A stretch of 64,000 nt of DNA from Pusillimonas sp044464525 (GTDB lineage: Bacteria > Pseudomonadota > Gammaproteobacteria > Burkholderiales > Burkholderiaceae_B). This document shows, piece after piece, positions 52,925 to 62,094 of the stretch. The notes beneath the pieces were generated by a model. It saw only the letters and a list, made by a program, of their open reading frames with translations. It searched no databases and was not told the origin of the DNA. The stretch covers positions 30,684-94,683 of the forward strand of contig NZ_JBIQLE010000015.1 in the NCBI RefSeq assembly GCF_044464525.1, given 5' to 3'. Position numbers and translations under genes: made by a program. Position 1 is the stretch's first letter. Every line of letters starts with the position of its first letter.

Positions 52925-53260
52925 TCAGGCCATTTGTGCCATCCGCCTACACTCTTCTGCACACTTGCGGCAAGCCTCGGCACAGCGTTGGCAGTGATCC
53001 ATTTGATGCTTGGCGCATTCATCTGCGCACGCTTGGCATACATCGGCGCACAAGCGACAAAGCGCTTGGGCGAACTCACCGCCCCTGGCCATATAACTGG
53101 CCGCCAATCGGCAAACTTGCGCGCAGTCCATGTCCAGCTTTATGCAACGGGCCATGCTTTTAACATCTTGTTCCTCCAAGCATGCCACCGCGCAGTGGTC
53201 GCACTCTGCCGCGCAGGCATAACAAGCGTCGATACATGATTGAAATTTTTCATGAGGCAT
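52925..53260 (-). CDS. Cys-rich four-helix-bundle copper-storage protein (Csp/DUF326-like)
   Basis: A 111-aa cytoplasmic-looking protein with 19 Cys, mostly in C-x2-C and C-x3-C pairs along helices (SCIDACYACAAECDHC, CRLCADVCQACADEC, CQRCAEACRKCAEEC). This is the DUF326/Csp pattern, in which Cys line the inside of a four-helix bundle and hold many Cu(I) ions. No signal peptide is visible. The ATG at 53260 has GGAGAT upstream; the frame extends to 53272. Confidence 0.93.
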   Translation of the reverse strand: MPHEKFQSCIDACYACAAECDHCAVACLEEQDVKSMARCIKLDMDCAQVCRLAASYMARGGEFAQALCRLCADVCQACADECAKHQMDHCQRCAEACRKCAEECRRMAQMA

Positions 53261-53411
53261 ATTGATCTCCAAAGTACTTACGATGTGATTATCAAGTGGC
53301 TCCGCGATACGAGGCCACTTGTCTACATCAGCAACTGGGATGCCTTATGCGCAATGCTTAGCTCCAAAATCGCGTTATCTTCATGTGATCTTCGTCCTAT
53401 GGGCGTCTCGC

Positions 53412-53427
53412 ATTACAAAGTTTTAAT
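53412..53427. promoter_or_regulatory. Copper-regulon dyad, copy 7
   Basis: ATTACAAAGTTTTAAT, about 150 bp upstream of the Csp-like gene and just beyond the end of the ccm/ccdA operon. One half is less regular than in other copies. Confidence 0.55.
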
Positions 53428-53578
53428 CCTCACGTTATGTTGGCTTCACGGCAGTGCAGCTCAATAACACGAATCACTCTGGTTGGCGCATGTCTATTGC
53501 GGGTGCCAAATCGTCCAGTACCCTTGTGAAGCGCGCTCGTGGCGGGCCATCAAGAGGCAAACCACAGAAGACCACCCA

Positions 53579-54325
53579 TTACCCAATCGCCCCAAGCGCT
53601 GGAAATGTTCTCAATAACCAAATCGCAAAGCGCACCAACTGTCCACTGGCCACCGCAATCCCCATCAGCACCAGAATCGCTCCGGTGATTATCTGAAGAT
53701 AACGGCCTGTTCGGCGCAACGAACCCAGTCGCCGCATAAACGGCGTCATGAAGTACGCGCAAAGAAGGAAAGGCACACCGAGCCCCAGTGCATAGATTCC
53801 CAAAAGCAATATGCCCTGTCCAAGACTCTCAGAGGTGGCGCCGAGTATGAGAATACCGCCAAGCACGGGGCCAATACACGGCGTCCAACCGAAGCCAAAA
53901 GCCATGCCAAGCACAGTTGCCGACCAGGGCTTACCGCCGCCGCCCTGCGGTTCAAAGCGGTAGTAACGCTGCATCCATAGCGGAGCACGTATAACGCCCA
54001 TAATCATCAAGCCCGCGATGACAATGACGCCACCCGCGGCAATATTCAGTTCGTAACGATACGATAAAAACAAGCGCCCGATGGCGGTGATGCTGGCCCC
54101 TAAAATCAGGAACACCATGGAGAAGCCGGCAACGAAACATGCACTTAGGCCCAAGGCGCGCCAGCGAGCCACACGTGCTTCGATATGAGAGGCATCGGAC
54201 TGAACCGAATCGCCAGCAATATAGGAGAGGTAACCTGGCACGAGCGGTAAAACACAGGGCGATAGGAAAGACGCTATACCGGCGACAAATGCGGTTAGTA
54301 GTCCAATGACAGTTAATTCAAGCAT
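53579..54325 (-). CDS. ccdA: Thiol-disulfide transporter CcdA
   Basis: A 248-aa inner-membrane protein with six hydrophobic helices and two transmembrane redox Cys (FLSPCVLPLVPGY and FGWTPCIGPVLGG). CcdA moves reducing power from cytoplasmic thioredoxin to periplasmic thioredoxin-like proteins that keep apocytochrome Cys reduced. It is the last gene of the ccm-tlpA-ccdA series, following tlpA. Confidence 0.93.
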   Translation of the reverse strand: MLELTVIGLLTAFVAGIASFLSPCVLPLVPGYLSYIAGDSVQSDASHIEARVARWRALGLSACFVAGFSMVFLILGASITAIGRLFLSYRYELNIAAGGVIVIAGLMIMGVIRAPLWMQRYYRFEPQGGGGKPWSATVLGMAFGFGWTPCIGPVLGGILILGATSESLGQGILLLGIYALGLGVPFLLCAYFMTPFMRRLGSLRRTGRYLQIITGAILVLMGIAVASGQLVRFAIWLLRTFPALGAIG

Positions 54326-54367
54326 CGCGGCGTTCCATGCAGATAGTTTGTTCTGTTCTTATTCTCA

Positions 54368-54985
54368 TTATTTTGAATCCCCAATAGAAGGGCGCAGCAA
54401 CACGTCATCAATCAGGGCTTCGACACGCGGACCATCCCAGGCAGCAGGTCCCATCGCCCGGCCGATTTCTCGTCCTTCTCGATCAATTATCAGCGTTGTT
54501 GGCACGCCCGGGGCACGCAGCGTGTCTGATGCTCTTGTCGTCGGATCAACGTAATACTTCAAGGTTTGAATGCCGAAATCTTGATAAAAAGAATCGATCA
54601 AATCAGGTTCGCGATCAATCGATAGCGCAACGACCTCAAAATCTGGCCCGCCACGCTTGGCATTTAACCGGTCTAGTGACGGCATCTCCTCGCGACATGG
54701 AGGACACCAGGTCGCCCATATATTGAGCAAGATGACGCGGCCGTGAAAGTCGCTCAGAGTCAAGGTTCTGCCTGTCGCGTCCTGGAAAGACATCAAAGGA
54801 AGTTCGCGTGGCGTATGCCAGCGCATAAAGCGCTGCCCCCCGATATCCACCCCGACATTAATAACTCCCTTTAGCGGGTTCTTCGCGGCATTATTACGTT
54901 GGAACAAAAACAAAGCGGTCGCAATGGCGATCACGCTGATTAACGCCACTGCCACCCAAGCGGCTATCTTAGAAGTACTCTTCAT
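54368..54985 (-). CDS. TlpA-family thiol-disulfide oxidoreductase
   Basis: A 205-aa membrane-anchored periplasmic thioredoxin: N-terminal helix (about 9-27), then a TlpA/AhpC-like fold with the active site WATWCPPCREE. It probably receives electrons from CcdA and reduces cytochrome c Cys pairs or copper-oxidised proteins. It is a second such protein beside CcmG (56311). Confidence 0.9.
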   Translation of the reverse strand: MKSTSKIAAWVAVALISVIAIATALFLFQRNNAAKNPLKGVINVGVDIGGQRFMRWHTPRELPLMSFQDATGRTLTLSDFHGRVILLNIWATWCPPCREEMPSLDRLNAKRGGPDFEVVALSIDREPDLIDSFYQDFGIQTLKYYVDPTTRASDTLRAPGVPTTLIIDREGREIGRAMGPAAWDGPRVEALIDDVLLRPSIGDSK

Positions 54986-55004
54986 TATGAGTTTTCAGCC
55001 TCCC

Positions 55005-55862
55005 TCAATTCTTAGGGGCTACCAGTTCGGCTTGCTCTCGACGAGCCCGCTCTATGCTGTTTGCAACGGCTCGTGCGGCGTCCGAATCGGGTGGAAGCAG
55101 TTCGAATAGCTGTTGCCAATAGTCGATCGCTGCGGGAAAGTCCTGACGTTCAAGCGCTGCAGCCCCCGCTAAAGTCAGGGCGAATGGCTCGCGGGGGTTG
55201 ACCGACAGCGCGCGCTCCAACAGTTGCGTGGGTTCCCCTGCAAAACCAGTTTGAGTACTTCTAGCAAGTGCTTCGGCATACTCCGACAGCGCTAAAGGAT
55301 CCGATTGGATGACCGTAACCGCTTTGGCAAAGGCCGCAGCAGCATCTTCATACTTTTCAAAGTAGCGATAAGAACGCGCCAGCATGAGCCAGCCAGCAGG
55401 GTCATCAGGATTGAGCGCCAGTCTCGCCGCGAGCGAATCCACCATGGCCTGCACATCGGCTGGTGTCATGGCCGGAGCAGTTCGCGCCGGTGGTGGCGTG
55501 ATGGCTGCGGGGTTTCCTATTGCCAGATAAGTAAACGTTGCTGCCACTGGCAAAACGATGGCCAGCGCTATGGCGGCTTGCTTGCTGCTGTGGCGACGTA
55601 GCGAAGTATTTTGATCAGGTGTTGCCTCATCGAGAACACGTCGTTGAAGCTCTTGCTGGGCTGAAGCGTAATCGTTCGAAGATAATATGCCGTTAGCATG
55701 ATCTTGCTCCAGCTCAGCCAATTGGTCGCGCAGCACGGTCGCATTGACGGTGTGATGCTCCATACTGTTATTGAGCTTGGGTCGGCGCCACAGAGCAAGC
55801 ACGAGCCACAAGGTGACACCAGAAGCAAGTAATGCAGCAATTACGATAAAAATTAAATTCAT
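55005..55862 (-). CDS. ccmI: Cytochrome c maturation protein CcmI (TPR)
   Basis: A 285-aa protein: two membrane helices (about 4-25 and 100-118) and a C-terminal tetratricopeptide domain (PDDPAGWLMLARSYRYFEKYEDAAAAFAKAV). CcmI presents apocytochrome c to the haem ligase CcmF/CcmH. It overlaps ccmH by 4 bases. Confidence 0.9.
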   Translation of the reverse strand: MNLIFIVIAALLASGVTLWLVLALWRRPKLNNSMEHHTVNATVLRDQLAELEQDHANGILSSNDYASAQQELQRRVLDEATPDQNTSLRRHSSKQAAIALAIVLPVAATFTYLAIGNPAAITPPPARTAPAMTPADVQAMVDSLAARLALNPDDPAGWLMLARSYRYFEKYEDAAAAFAKAVTVIQSDPLALSEYAEALARSTQTGFAGEPTQLLERALSVNPREPFALTLAGAAALERQDFPAAIDYWQQLFELLPPDSDAARAVANSIERARREQAELVAPKN

Positions 55863-56314
55863 GGTTCTGTTCCGTTGTCCGTGGTTCGCGCTAGCAGCGC
55901 CTGCGCCCTCTCGCGCTCATCGTCGCTTAACAGCTCGTGAGCCACGAGGCTTTTTCGGCGGCGCAGTGTCATCGCTAGAACGAGGAGCCCAAAGACCAGC
56001 AGCAACATGGGGCCAAACCATAGCAATAGCGTGGTGGCTTTTAATGGCGTGCGATAGAGAATGAAATCACCATAACGATCAACCATATAAGCTCTGATCT
56101 CGGCATCGCTTTTGCCCGCCTCAATCTGTTCGCGTATCTGCTGACGCAAATCCACAGCCAGCTCGGCGCGCGAGGCCGCAATAGACTCGTTCTGGCACAC
56201 CAGGCAGCGCAGCTCGCCAGCAATATCCAACATGCGCTTCTTTGCCGCGCCGGTATCGGCCCACGACGGCAACGCGATGACCGCGCACAATAATGTCAGC
56301 CACCAACGTTTCAT
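55859..56314 (-). CDS. ccmH: Cytochrome c maturation protein CcmH
   Basis: A 151-aa periplasmic, membrane-anchored thiol protein: signal peptide, LRCLVCQN active site (C-x2-C) and a C-terminal membrane helix (about 100-122). With CcmG it reduces the CxxCH Cys of apocytochromes. Confidence 0.94.
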   Translation of the reverse strand: MKRWWLTLLCAVIALPSWADTGAAKKRMLDIAGELRCLVCQNESIAASRAELAVDLRQQIREQIEAGKSDAEIRAYMVDRYGDFILYRTPLKATTLLLWFGPMLLLVFGLLVLAMTLRRRKSLVAHELLSDDERERAQALLARTTDNGTEP

Positions 56315-56835
56315 TGCTCAAGCCCCCGTATCAGCGGCAGTATCGTGTCCCGTACCGCGCTATCGGTTACTGCACCGATGTGTTTGTGTCGAATGAAGCC
56401 TTCCTTATCGATAACAAACGTTTCGGGCACGCCATAAACGCCGTAGTCGATGCCCACGCGCCCTTGCGTATCGGATACGGACAACACATATCCATTGCCA
56501 TGGCGTTCCAACCACGAAATGGCTTCCCCGCGTATATCCTTGTAGTTAAGACCGACAATCGGTACCCCATGTGTTTTAGCCAACGCTGTAATCACGGGAT
56601 GCTCTTCGAGGCAGGCATAGCACCAGGAGGCCCATACATTCAGCAGCCACACTTTTCCTTTCATGGCTTCTGGTGAAAACGTTTCTTCTGGTGATGCCAG
56701 CTGCGGCAAGGTGAAACTCGGTGCTGGCTTGTCAATTAAAGGCGAAGGAACTTCGCTGGGTTTGAGTGTCAAACCAAACGCCAGGAAGCCCACCAGCACG
56801 AGAAAAACGGCCAACGGCCATACAAAACGACTCAT
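56311..56835 (-). CDS. ccmG: Thiol-disulfide oxidoreductase CcmG/DsbE
   Basis: A 174-aa membrane-anchored thioredoxin: N-terminal helix and the active-site WASWCYACLEEHPV. The dipeptide between the Cys (YA) differs from the more usual PT/VP/PS. The GVYGVPETFVID block with the cis-Pro loop is typical. It keeps apocytochrome Cys reduced. Confidence 0.93.
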   Translation of the reverse strand: MSRFVWPLAVFLVLVGFLAFGLTLKPSEVPSPLIDKPAPSFTLPQLASPEETFSPEAMKGKVWLLNVWASWCYACLEEHPVITALAKTHGVPIVGLNYKDIRGEAISWLERHGNGYVLSVSDTQGRVGIDYGVYGVPETFVIDKEGFIRHKHIGAVTDSAVRDTILPLIRGLEQ

Positions 56836-58793
56836 GATGTGGCTCCTTCTGCAACCAAGGCAGCTTTTTGTGCACGACGCTTAAGTCGATAACGGCGATC
56901 GCTAATGGCCAGCAGCCCCCCCAGTGCCATCAAGATGCACCCAATCCAGATCCAGTCAACGAATGGTTTGTAGTAAACCCGTACGCTCCAGGCCCCGTCG
57001 GCAAGCGGTTCACCTAGGGCGACATAGACGTGACGCAATCCGTTGGCGTCAATGGCCGCTTCAGTCATCGGCATTTCAGAGGAGAAGTAGCTGCGTTTTT
57101 CGGGATGAAGCAGACGCAAAATTCGTCCATCGCGTGATAGTTCAATATCACCGACTTCAGCCATGTAATTAGGTCCCTGTACTTTATTTACGCCTAAAAA
57201 CTTCAGGTCATAGCCGCCTGCGCTTACCGTGCTGCCAGGCGCCATGCGCACGTCCTGCTCAGTCTCATAGCCCATGACGAGCGTCACTCCGGCCACGAAC
57301 ACCGCAATGCCTAAATGGGCCAGATGCATGCCTAGCCAACTGCGCGGTTGGGCGCGCAGCCCAGTACGCGTAGCACGCATGCGGTCAACGATGCCCTTGA
57401 CCACGGCGGTCGCAATCCATGTGGCCAGCGCCAAACCTAAAGCCACCAGCACTGACCAGCGTCCTAGTGCGAACGGGGCGCCGACACCGACCACGAGAGC
57501 CACTACGGCCGGAAGGTGTAGATGTTTGGTCAGAGCACTAATCTTGGCCGACTTCCAGTTAGCCACCGGACCTACAGCCATAAGAAGCAGCGCCGGCACC
57601 ATCAGCGGTATGAAAACGGCATTGAAGTATGGCGGTCCTACGGATAGTTTGCCTAACCCGAGCGCATCGATAAAAAGCGGATACAACGTTCCGAGAATGA
57701 CGGCGCCGGCTGCAACGGCCAACAATACGTTATTCACTAGCAACAGAGACTCTCGCGATATCAGCTCAAAACGTCCGCCCATGCCTACCTTGGGCGCACG
57801 CAGCGCAAATAGGAGCAATGACGAGCCCACCACCACGACGAACAACATCAAAATAAACACGCCGCGACGCGGATCGGTGGCGAACGTGTGTACTGACGTC
57901 AACACGCCTGACCGTACGAGGAAAGCCCCCAGCAATGAAAGCGAGAACGTGCTGATAGCAAGCAGTACTGTCCAATTCTTAAAACTGGCGCGCTTTTCAG
58001 TTACCGCCAGGGAGTGAATTAATGCGGTGCCCACCAGCCACGGAATAAAAGAGGCGTTTTCTACAGGATCCCAGAACCACCAGCCGCCCCAACCCAGCTC
58101 GTAATAGGCCCACCAACTTCCCAGGGCAATGCCCAAGGTCAGGAACAGCCACGCCGCCGTCGCCCAGGGCCGGGACCAACGGGCCCACGTCGAGTCGAGT
58201 TGCCCCGCCAGCAATGCGGCAATGGCAAACGCGAACGCCACTGAAAATCCGACATACCCCATGTACAGCAGTGGCGGATGAAATATCAGCCCAATATCTT
58301 GCAGTAGCGGATTCAAATCCATACCTTCTATCGGCGCCGGCACCAGGCGCTCGAACGGGTTAGAGGTAAACAGCACAAAGAGCAAGAATCCAGCGGTGAC
58401 CAGGCCCAGCACCCCCAATACACGTGCCACCATGGCATCGGGCAGTTGCTTTGAGAACACACTTACAGCGTACCCCCAGCCTGTTTGCATCAGCAGCCAC
58501 AACAAGAGCGATCCTTCGTGGCCGCCCCAGACGGCGGCGATACGGTAAAGCAAGGGTAATTGCGAGTTGGAGTTCTGGGCGACGTAAGCCACCGAAAAGT
58601 CCTTGACGATAAAAGACCAAACCAGCGTCGCGAAGCTAACAATAATTAAAAGGAACTGTGCTCGCGCGGCCGGTCGAGCAAAGGCGATCCAGACAGCATT
58701 GCCGCGCGCCGCGCCCGCGAGGGCCAAACAGCCCTGGGCTAGCGCCACGAATAGCGTGAGAATCAGTGAGAAATGACCGAGTTCAGCAATCAT
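56832..58793 (-). CDS. ccmF: Cytochrome c haem ligase CcmF
   Basis: A 653-aa polytopic membrane protein with about 15 helices. The WWD haem-binding motif (GWGGWWFWDPVENASF) and conserved haem-pocket His regions are present. CcmF takes haem from holo-CcmE and ligates it to the apocytochrome. Length is normal (about 640-660). Confidence 0.96.
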   Translation of the reverse strand: MIAELGHFSLILTLFVALAQGCLALAGAARGNAVWIAFARPAARAQFLLIIVSFATLVWSFIVKDFSVAYVAQNSNSQLPLLYRIAAVWGGHEGSLLLWLLMQTGWGYAVSVFSKQLPDAMVARVLGVLGLVTAGFLLFVLFTSNPFERLVPAPIEGMDLNPLLQDIGLIFHPPLLYMGYVGFSVAFAFAIAALLAGQLDSTWARWSRPWATAAWLFLTLGIALGSWWAYYELGWGGWWFWDPVENASFIPWLVGTALIHSLAVTEKRASFKNWTVLLAISTFSLSLLGAFLVRSGVLTSVHTFATDPRRGVFILMLFVVVVGSSLLLFALRAPKVGMGGRFELISRESLLLVNNVLLAVAAGAVILGTLYPLFIDALGLGKLSVGPPYFNAVFIPLMVPALLLMAVGPVANWKSAKISALTKHLHLPAVVALVVGVGAPFALGRWSVLVALGLALATWIATAVVKGIVDRMRATRTGLRAQPRSWLGMHLAHLGIAVFVAGVTLVMGYETEQDVRMAPGSTVSAGGYDLKFLGVNKVQGPNYMAEVGDIELSRDGRILRLLHPEKRSYFSSEMPMTEAAIDANGLRHVYVALGEPLADGAWSVRVYYKPFVDWIWIGCILMALGGLLAISDRRYRLKRRAQKAALVAEGATS

Positions 58794-58798
58794 GAGCG

Positions 58799-59245
58799 TT
58801 ATGGCCTCGTAGCAATGGTGTTCTTGGCGGCCTCATCCAACGCATGCTGCGCTTCAGCGGGCATATAGTTCTCATCGTGTTTGGCAAGCACCTCTTCCGC
58901 CCGGAACAACCCATCGGCGCCGAGCTTGCCTTGGGCCACCACCCCTTTGCCTTCGCTAAACAGGTCGGGCAATATCCCCGTATAACTGACCGGTATCATT
59001 TTTGCGGTATCGGTCACCACGAATTTAACCGTGAGCCCATCACCTTGGCGTTGCACACTGCCGGCTTGCACCATGCCTCCGACGCGAAACGTCCGTGCCT
59101 GAGGAGCTTCACCGGCACTCACCTGCGTAGGCGTGAAGAAAAATACAAGGTTGCTCTGAAAAGCATTGAGCACCAACGCTGCGGCGATGCCGAACACGGC
59201 CACGCCGCCAGCAATGAGCGCGAGGCGCTTATGGCGATTTTTCAT
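58799..59245 (-). CDS. ccmE: Haem chaperone CcmE
   Basis: A 148-aa membrane-anchored chaperone. The haem-binding H123-D-E-N-Y127 motif is intact (LAKHDENYMPAE). It starts with an N-terminal helix (about 8-28). A longer frame exists to 59368 but overlaps ccmD, so ATG 59245 is preferred; it overlaps ccmD by 4 bases. Confidence 0.95.
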   Translation of the reverse strand: MKNRHKRLALIAGGVAVFGIAAALVLNAFQSNLVFFFTPTQVSAGEAPQARTFRVGGMVQAGSVQRQGDGLTVKFVVTDTAKMIPVSYTGILPDLFSEGKGVVAQGKLGADGLFRAEEVLAKHDENYMPAEAQHALDEAAKNTIATRP

Positions 59246-59424
59246 CGAGACTGCTCCTTTCTCAGGATTAACTGTCGCCTTACTTGCGATAAAGCCGCTA
59301 GTCGGCGCTGACGCAGCACAAGCCATTCGGCGCACAGAACCGCAATAGCAACACCGAATGAGCCCCATACGTACTGTCCATAGCCGCCCATGGCAAAAAA
59401 TTCAGCCGGATTCGTCCAATTCAT
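59242..59424 (-). CDS. ccmD: Haem exporter protein CcmD
   Basis: A 60-aa protein with one membrane helix (about 18-37) and a basic tail, starting MNWTNPAEFFAMGGYGQYVW, typical of CcmD. It stabilises the CcmABC-CcmE complex. Start (59424) overlaps the end of ccmC. Confidence 0.9.
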   Translation of the reverse strand: MNWTNPAEFFAMGGYGQYVWGSFGVAIAVLCAEWLVLRQRRLAALSQVRRQLILRKEQSR

Positions 59425-60158
59425 CGCTTTACCTCCTTCAATTCGTCTAACCACCCAGCATGCTGTTCGCGCTCCAAAATGATGCAGCGCACGCGCATCA
59501 GCACGATCGCAACTGTATACATCCATGACGCCAGGGCCATAATCAGCATGCCGGCAAGCATGATCATGGCCATTGAGGGCGCTCGAGTCAGCGAAACTGA
59601 TGCACCCTGATGCAAGGTGTTCCACCATTGCACTGAAAAATAAATAATGGGAATATTGACCACGCCCACAAGGGCAAGAACAGCACCGGCCTTATCCGCG
59701 CGCCGGGGCTCATCAATTGCCGACTGAAGCGCCATAAAACCGATGTACAAAAAAAGAAGAATCAGCTCGGAGGTCAGGCGTGCATCCCAGACCCACCAGG
59801 TTCCCCACATGGGCTTGCCCCACAAGGCGCCTGTCCAGAGTGAGAGAAACGTGAACATGGCGCCGGTGGGGGCCAACGCCGAAGCCATCATGGCGGCTAA
59901 ACGATTGTTAAATGCCAGCCCTATCGCAGCCCAGAAAGCCATGACCAAATAAATGAACATCGACATCCAGGAGACCGGCACATGAACAAAGATGATGCGA
60001 TAGCCCTCACCTTGCTGGGCATCGGTGGGAGCCATGAAAAAACCCACGTACATCCCTATGGTCGCGAGAATCGCGGCGGCGGCTCCAAACCAGGGAATCA
60101 GCTTCCCGGCAAGCGGGTAAAACATTTTGGGTGATGAGTACTTAAACCAATTAATCAT
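59421..60158 (-). CDS. ccmC: Haem exporter protein CcmC
   Basis: A 245-aa membrane protein with six helices and the WWD motif (WGTWWVWDARLTSELILLF). It attaches haem to CcmE in the presence of CcmABD. Located 11 bp after ccmB. Confidence 0.95.
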   Translation of the reverse strand: MINWFKYSSPKMFYPLAGKLIPWFGAAAAILATIGMYVGFFMAPTDAQQGEGYRIIFVHVPVSWMSMFIYLVMAFWAAIGLAFNNRLAAMMASALAPTGAMFTFLSLWTGALWGKPMWGTWWVWDARLTSELILLFLYIGFMALQSAIDEPRRADKAGAVLALVGVVNIPIIYFSVQWWNTLHQGASVSLTRAPSMAMIMLAGMLIMALASWMYTVAIVLMRVRCIILEREQHAGWLDELKEVKR

Positions 60159-60169
60159 TCACTTGCTCA

Positions 60170-60853
60170 TTATTCCAACGCAATCCGTAGTGCCACGGTG
60201 GTGGCTAACGGTGCGAAAAAGCCAGTTAAAACCAGCACGGCCCCTAACAGCGACAGATTCGCCGTAGCCCCCAGACCTGCAGCGGCGGCGTCTACGGAAC
60301 CCGCGCCAAAGATCAGCACGGGCACATAAAGCGGAAGCACAAGCAAAGCGACGAGGACACTGCCGCCTCGCAGGCCCAAGGTCAAACTCGCTCCGATCGC
60401 GCCAATAAAGCTGAGTACAGGCGTGCCGATGGCCAACGACGCAGCCAGTATCACTAACGAAGAAATTGGCAGATCGAATTGCAGTGCCAGGAGCGGAGCC
60501 AGCACCGTCAAGGGAAAGCCCGTCAACAACCAATACGCCGTCACTTTGCCGAGCACCAACATTGCCAACGGAGCAGGTGAAAGCGCCATTTGCTCCAGGG
60601 TGCCGTCGACATAATCTTGTTCGAACAATCGATCAAGCGACAACATGGTCGCAAGCAGTGCCGCCACCCAAAGAATCCCTGGGGCGATCTGCCGCAACGT
60701 GTCGCGCTCAGCGCCAATGCCCAGCGGAAACAGGCTGACTACGATCACAAAGAAAAAAAGCGGTGCCAGCACATCGGACTTGCGCCGCATGGCGAGCCTT
60801 AAATCTCGACGTATTACCCCGCGAAGTACGGATAGGCCAATGATGTCGTTCAT
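60170..60853 (-). CDS. ccmB: Haem exporter protein CcmB
   Basis: A 227-aa membrane subunit of the CcmAB ABC transporter (six helices). Conserved wording LFFFVIVVSLFPLGIG, DRLFEQDYVDGTLEQ, FIGAIGASLTLG is present. ATG 60853 overlaps ccmA by 4 bases. A decayed duplicate of its 5' part is at 33512-33677. Confidence 0.95.
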   Translation of the reverse strand: MNDIIGLSVLRGVIRRDLRLAMRRKSDVLAPLFFFVIVVSLFPLGIGAERDTLRQIAPGILWVAALLATMLSLDRLFEQDYVDGTLEQMALSPAPLAMLVLGKVTAYWLLTGFPLTVLAPLLALQFDLPISSLVILAASLAIGTPVLSFIGAIGASLTLGLRGGSVLVALLVLPLYVPVLIFGAGSVDAAAAGLGATANLSLLGAVLVLTGFFAPLATTVALRIALE

Positions 60854-61464
60854 ACGCCCACTCGTATAACGTGCGCAGTACCTGCCAACGTCAAATCCTG
60901 ATGCGTCGTCAAAACAACGATCCCGCCCCCACTCAGATGCTGGTCGATTACCCGTACTACCCATTGGCTGGCTTGAGCATCCAACGCTATCAGGGGTTCA
61001 TCGAGCACCCACAAGGCACGCTTTTGCAGTAGTAGCCTAGCTAGGTTGACACGGCGCTTCTGACCCTGTGACAAGGCTCGCACCGATTGGTGCTCCCTGC
61101 CTTGCAACCCAGCTTGACCTAAGGCGTCGAACACAGCATCCGCAGTAACCGACTCATCAGACAACGCCATGCTGAAGGTCAAGTTCTCGGTAGCACTTAG
61201 ATCGTCCTTCAGGCCCAACGAGTGGCCGCAATACAGTAGCTTGCGACGGTACTCATCGCCCAGCTTCTTTATTGGACTGCCCTGCCAATGAACGGCGCCG
61301 GCAGCCGCAGGCGTTAGCCCCACCAGCATGCGCAAAAGACTGGTTTTGCCGCTGCCGTTCTGGCCGCGCACCAATAGGCACTCACCTGCGTCAATGTGAA
61401 AGTTCAGGTTATGAAATAGGCGGCGCTCACCGCGCACACAGTCCAGATTGATGGCTTCAAGCAC
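60850..61464 (-). CDS. ccmA: Haem exporter ATPase CcmA
   Basis: A 204-aa ABC ATPase: Walker A GQNGSGKTSLLRML, signature LSQGQKRRVNLARLLL, Walker B LWVLDEPLIALD. It drives release of holo-CcmE from CcmC/D. First gene of the operon ccmABCDEFGHI-tlpA-ccdA. Confidence 0.95.
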   Translation of the reverse strand: MLEAINLDCVRGERRLFHNLNFHIDAGECLLVRGQNGSGKTSLLRMLVGLTPAAAGAVHWQGSPIKKLGDEYRRKLLYCGHSLGLKDDLSATENLTFSMALSDESVTADAVFDALGQAGLQGREHQSVRALSQGQKRRVNLARLLLQKRALWVLDEPLIALDAQASQWVVRVIDQHLSGGGIVVLTTHQDLTLAGTAHVIRVGV

Positions 61465-61670
61465 CGTCGACCTTTGCTTGCAATAACGTTAATCACCAAG
61501 TGACATCGGTATTCTGGCCAGGCGCCGATATGCAACGGATCGTCCGTTACATGCGGAGCTTAGCGCTACCGTCGCAAATGGCTGGGCACGCGATCAAAGT
61601 CAATTGAACGCGACGACGCTGTAGACGTAGGTGTGGAGCAGGAAGAAAGTCGAGTCAGCGGCGTGCCAGC

Positions 61671-62027
61671 TTAGGCAACGAAAAGCCACTGGGGCCGCTC
61701 TGGCCGCTCGGAGTAGGTCGACAAGCTAAGAATGGCCTCAGGAAACTGAACGACCGAGCTAGCCGATAAGGAAGGAATGGTTTGATGTGCAGATGGAATG
61801 AACGGCGCCGCTGACCCTTGGCACGAATGCTCATATTGGCTCAGAAATCCTGAAGAGGAAGCATCTTGCTGGGACCCGTCTATTAAGTAGACACGCGGCT
61901 CTTGGACTTCGCTATAACAAGGCTCGATACAAATCTCGCTTTCCGGCTGGCAATACATGCTCACGACGCCCCAAGAGGCCTGGAGCGGCAGCATAACCAG
62001 CATAAAAATAAGGAGAAATTTTTTCAT
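61671..62027 (-). CDS. czcI: CzcI-like periplasmic protein
   Basis: A 118-aa exported protein: signal peptide with the CzcI-like MKKFLLIFMLVMLPLQASWG, then a mature part with several Cys (VSMYCQPESEICIEPC). CzcI-type proteins accompany czc/cop operons as possible metal-responsive regulators or periplasmic metal binders. It ends 206 bp upstream of ccmA on the same strand. Confidence 0.75.
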   Translation of the reverse strand: MKKFLLIFMLVMLPLQASWGVVSMYCQPESEICIEPCYSEVQEPRVYLIDGSQQDASSSGFLSQYEHSCQGSAAPFIPSAHQTIPSLSASSVVQFPEAILSLSTYSERPERPQWLFVA

Positions 62028-62094
62028 CGCGTGTAAGAGTGTAGCAAATGAAAGGCGCGCCTTAGAAATGAGCCTATGAAAAGTTGAGGGTTGG

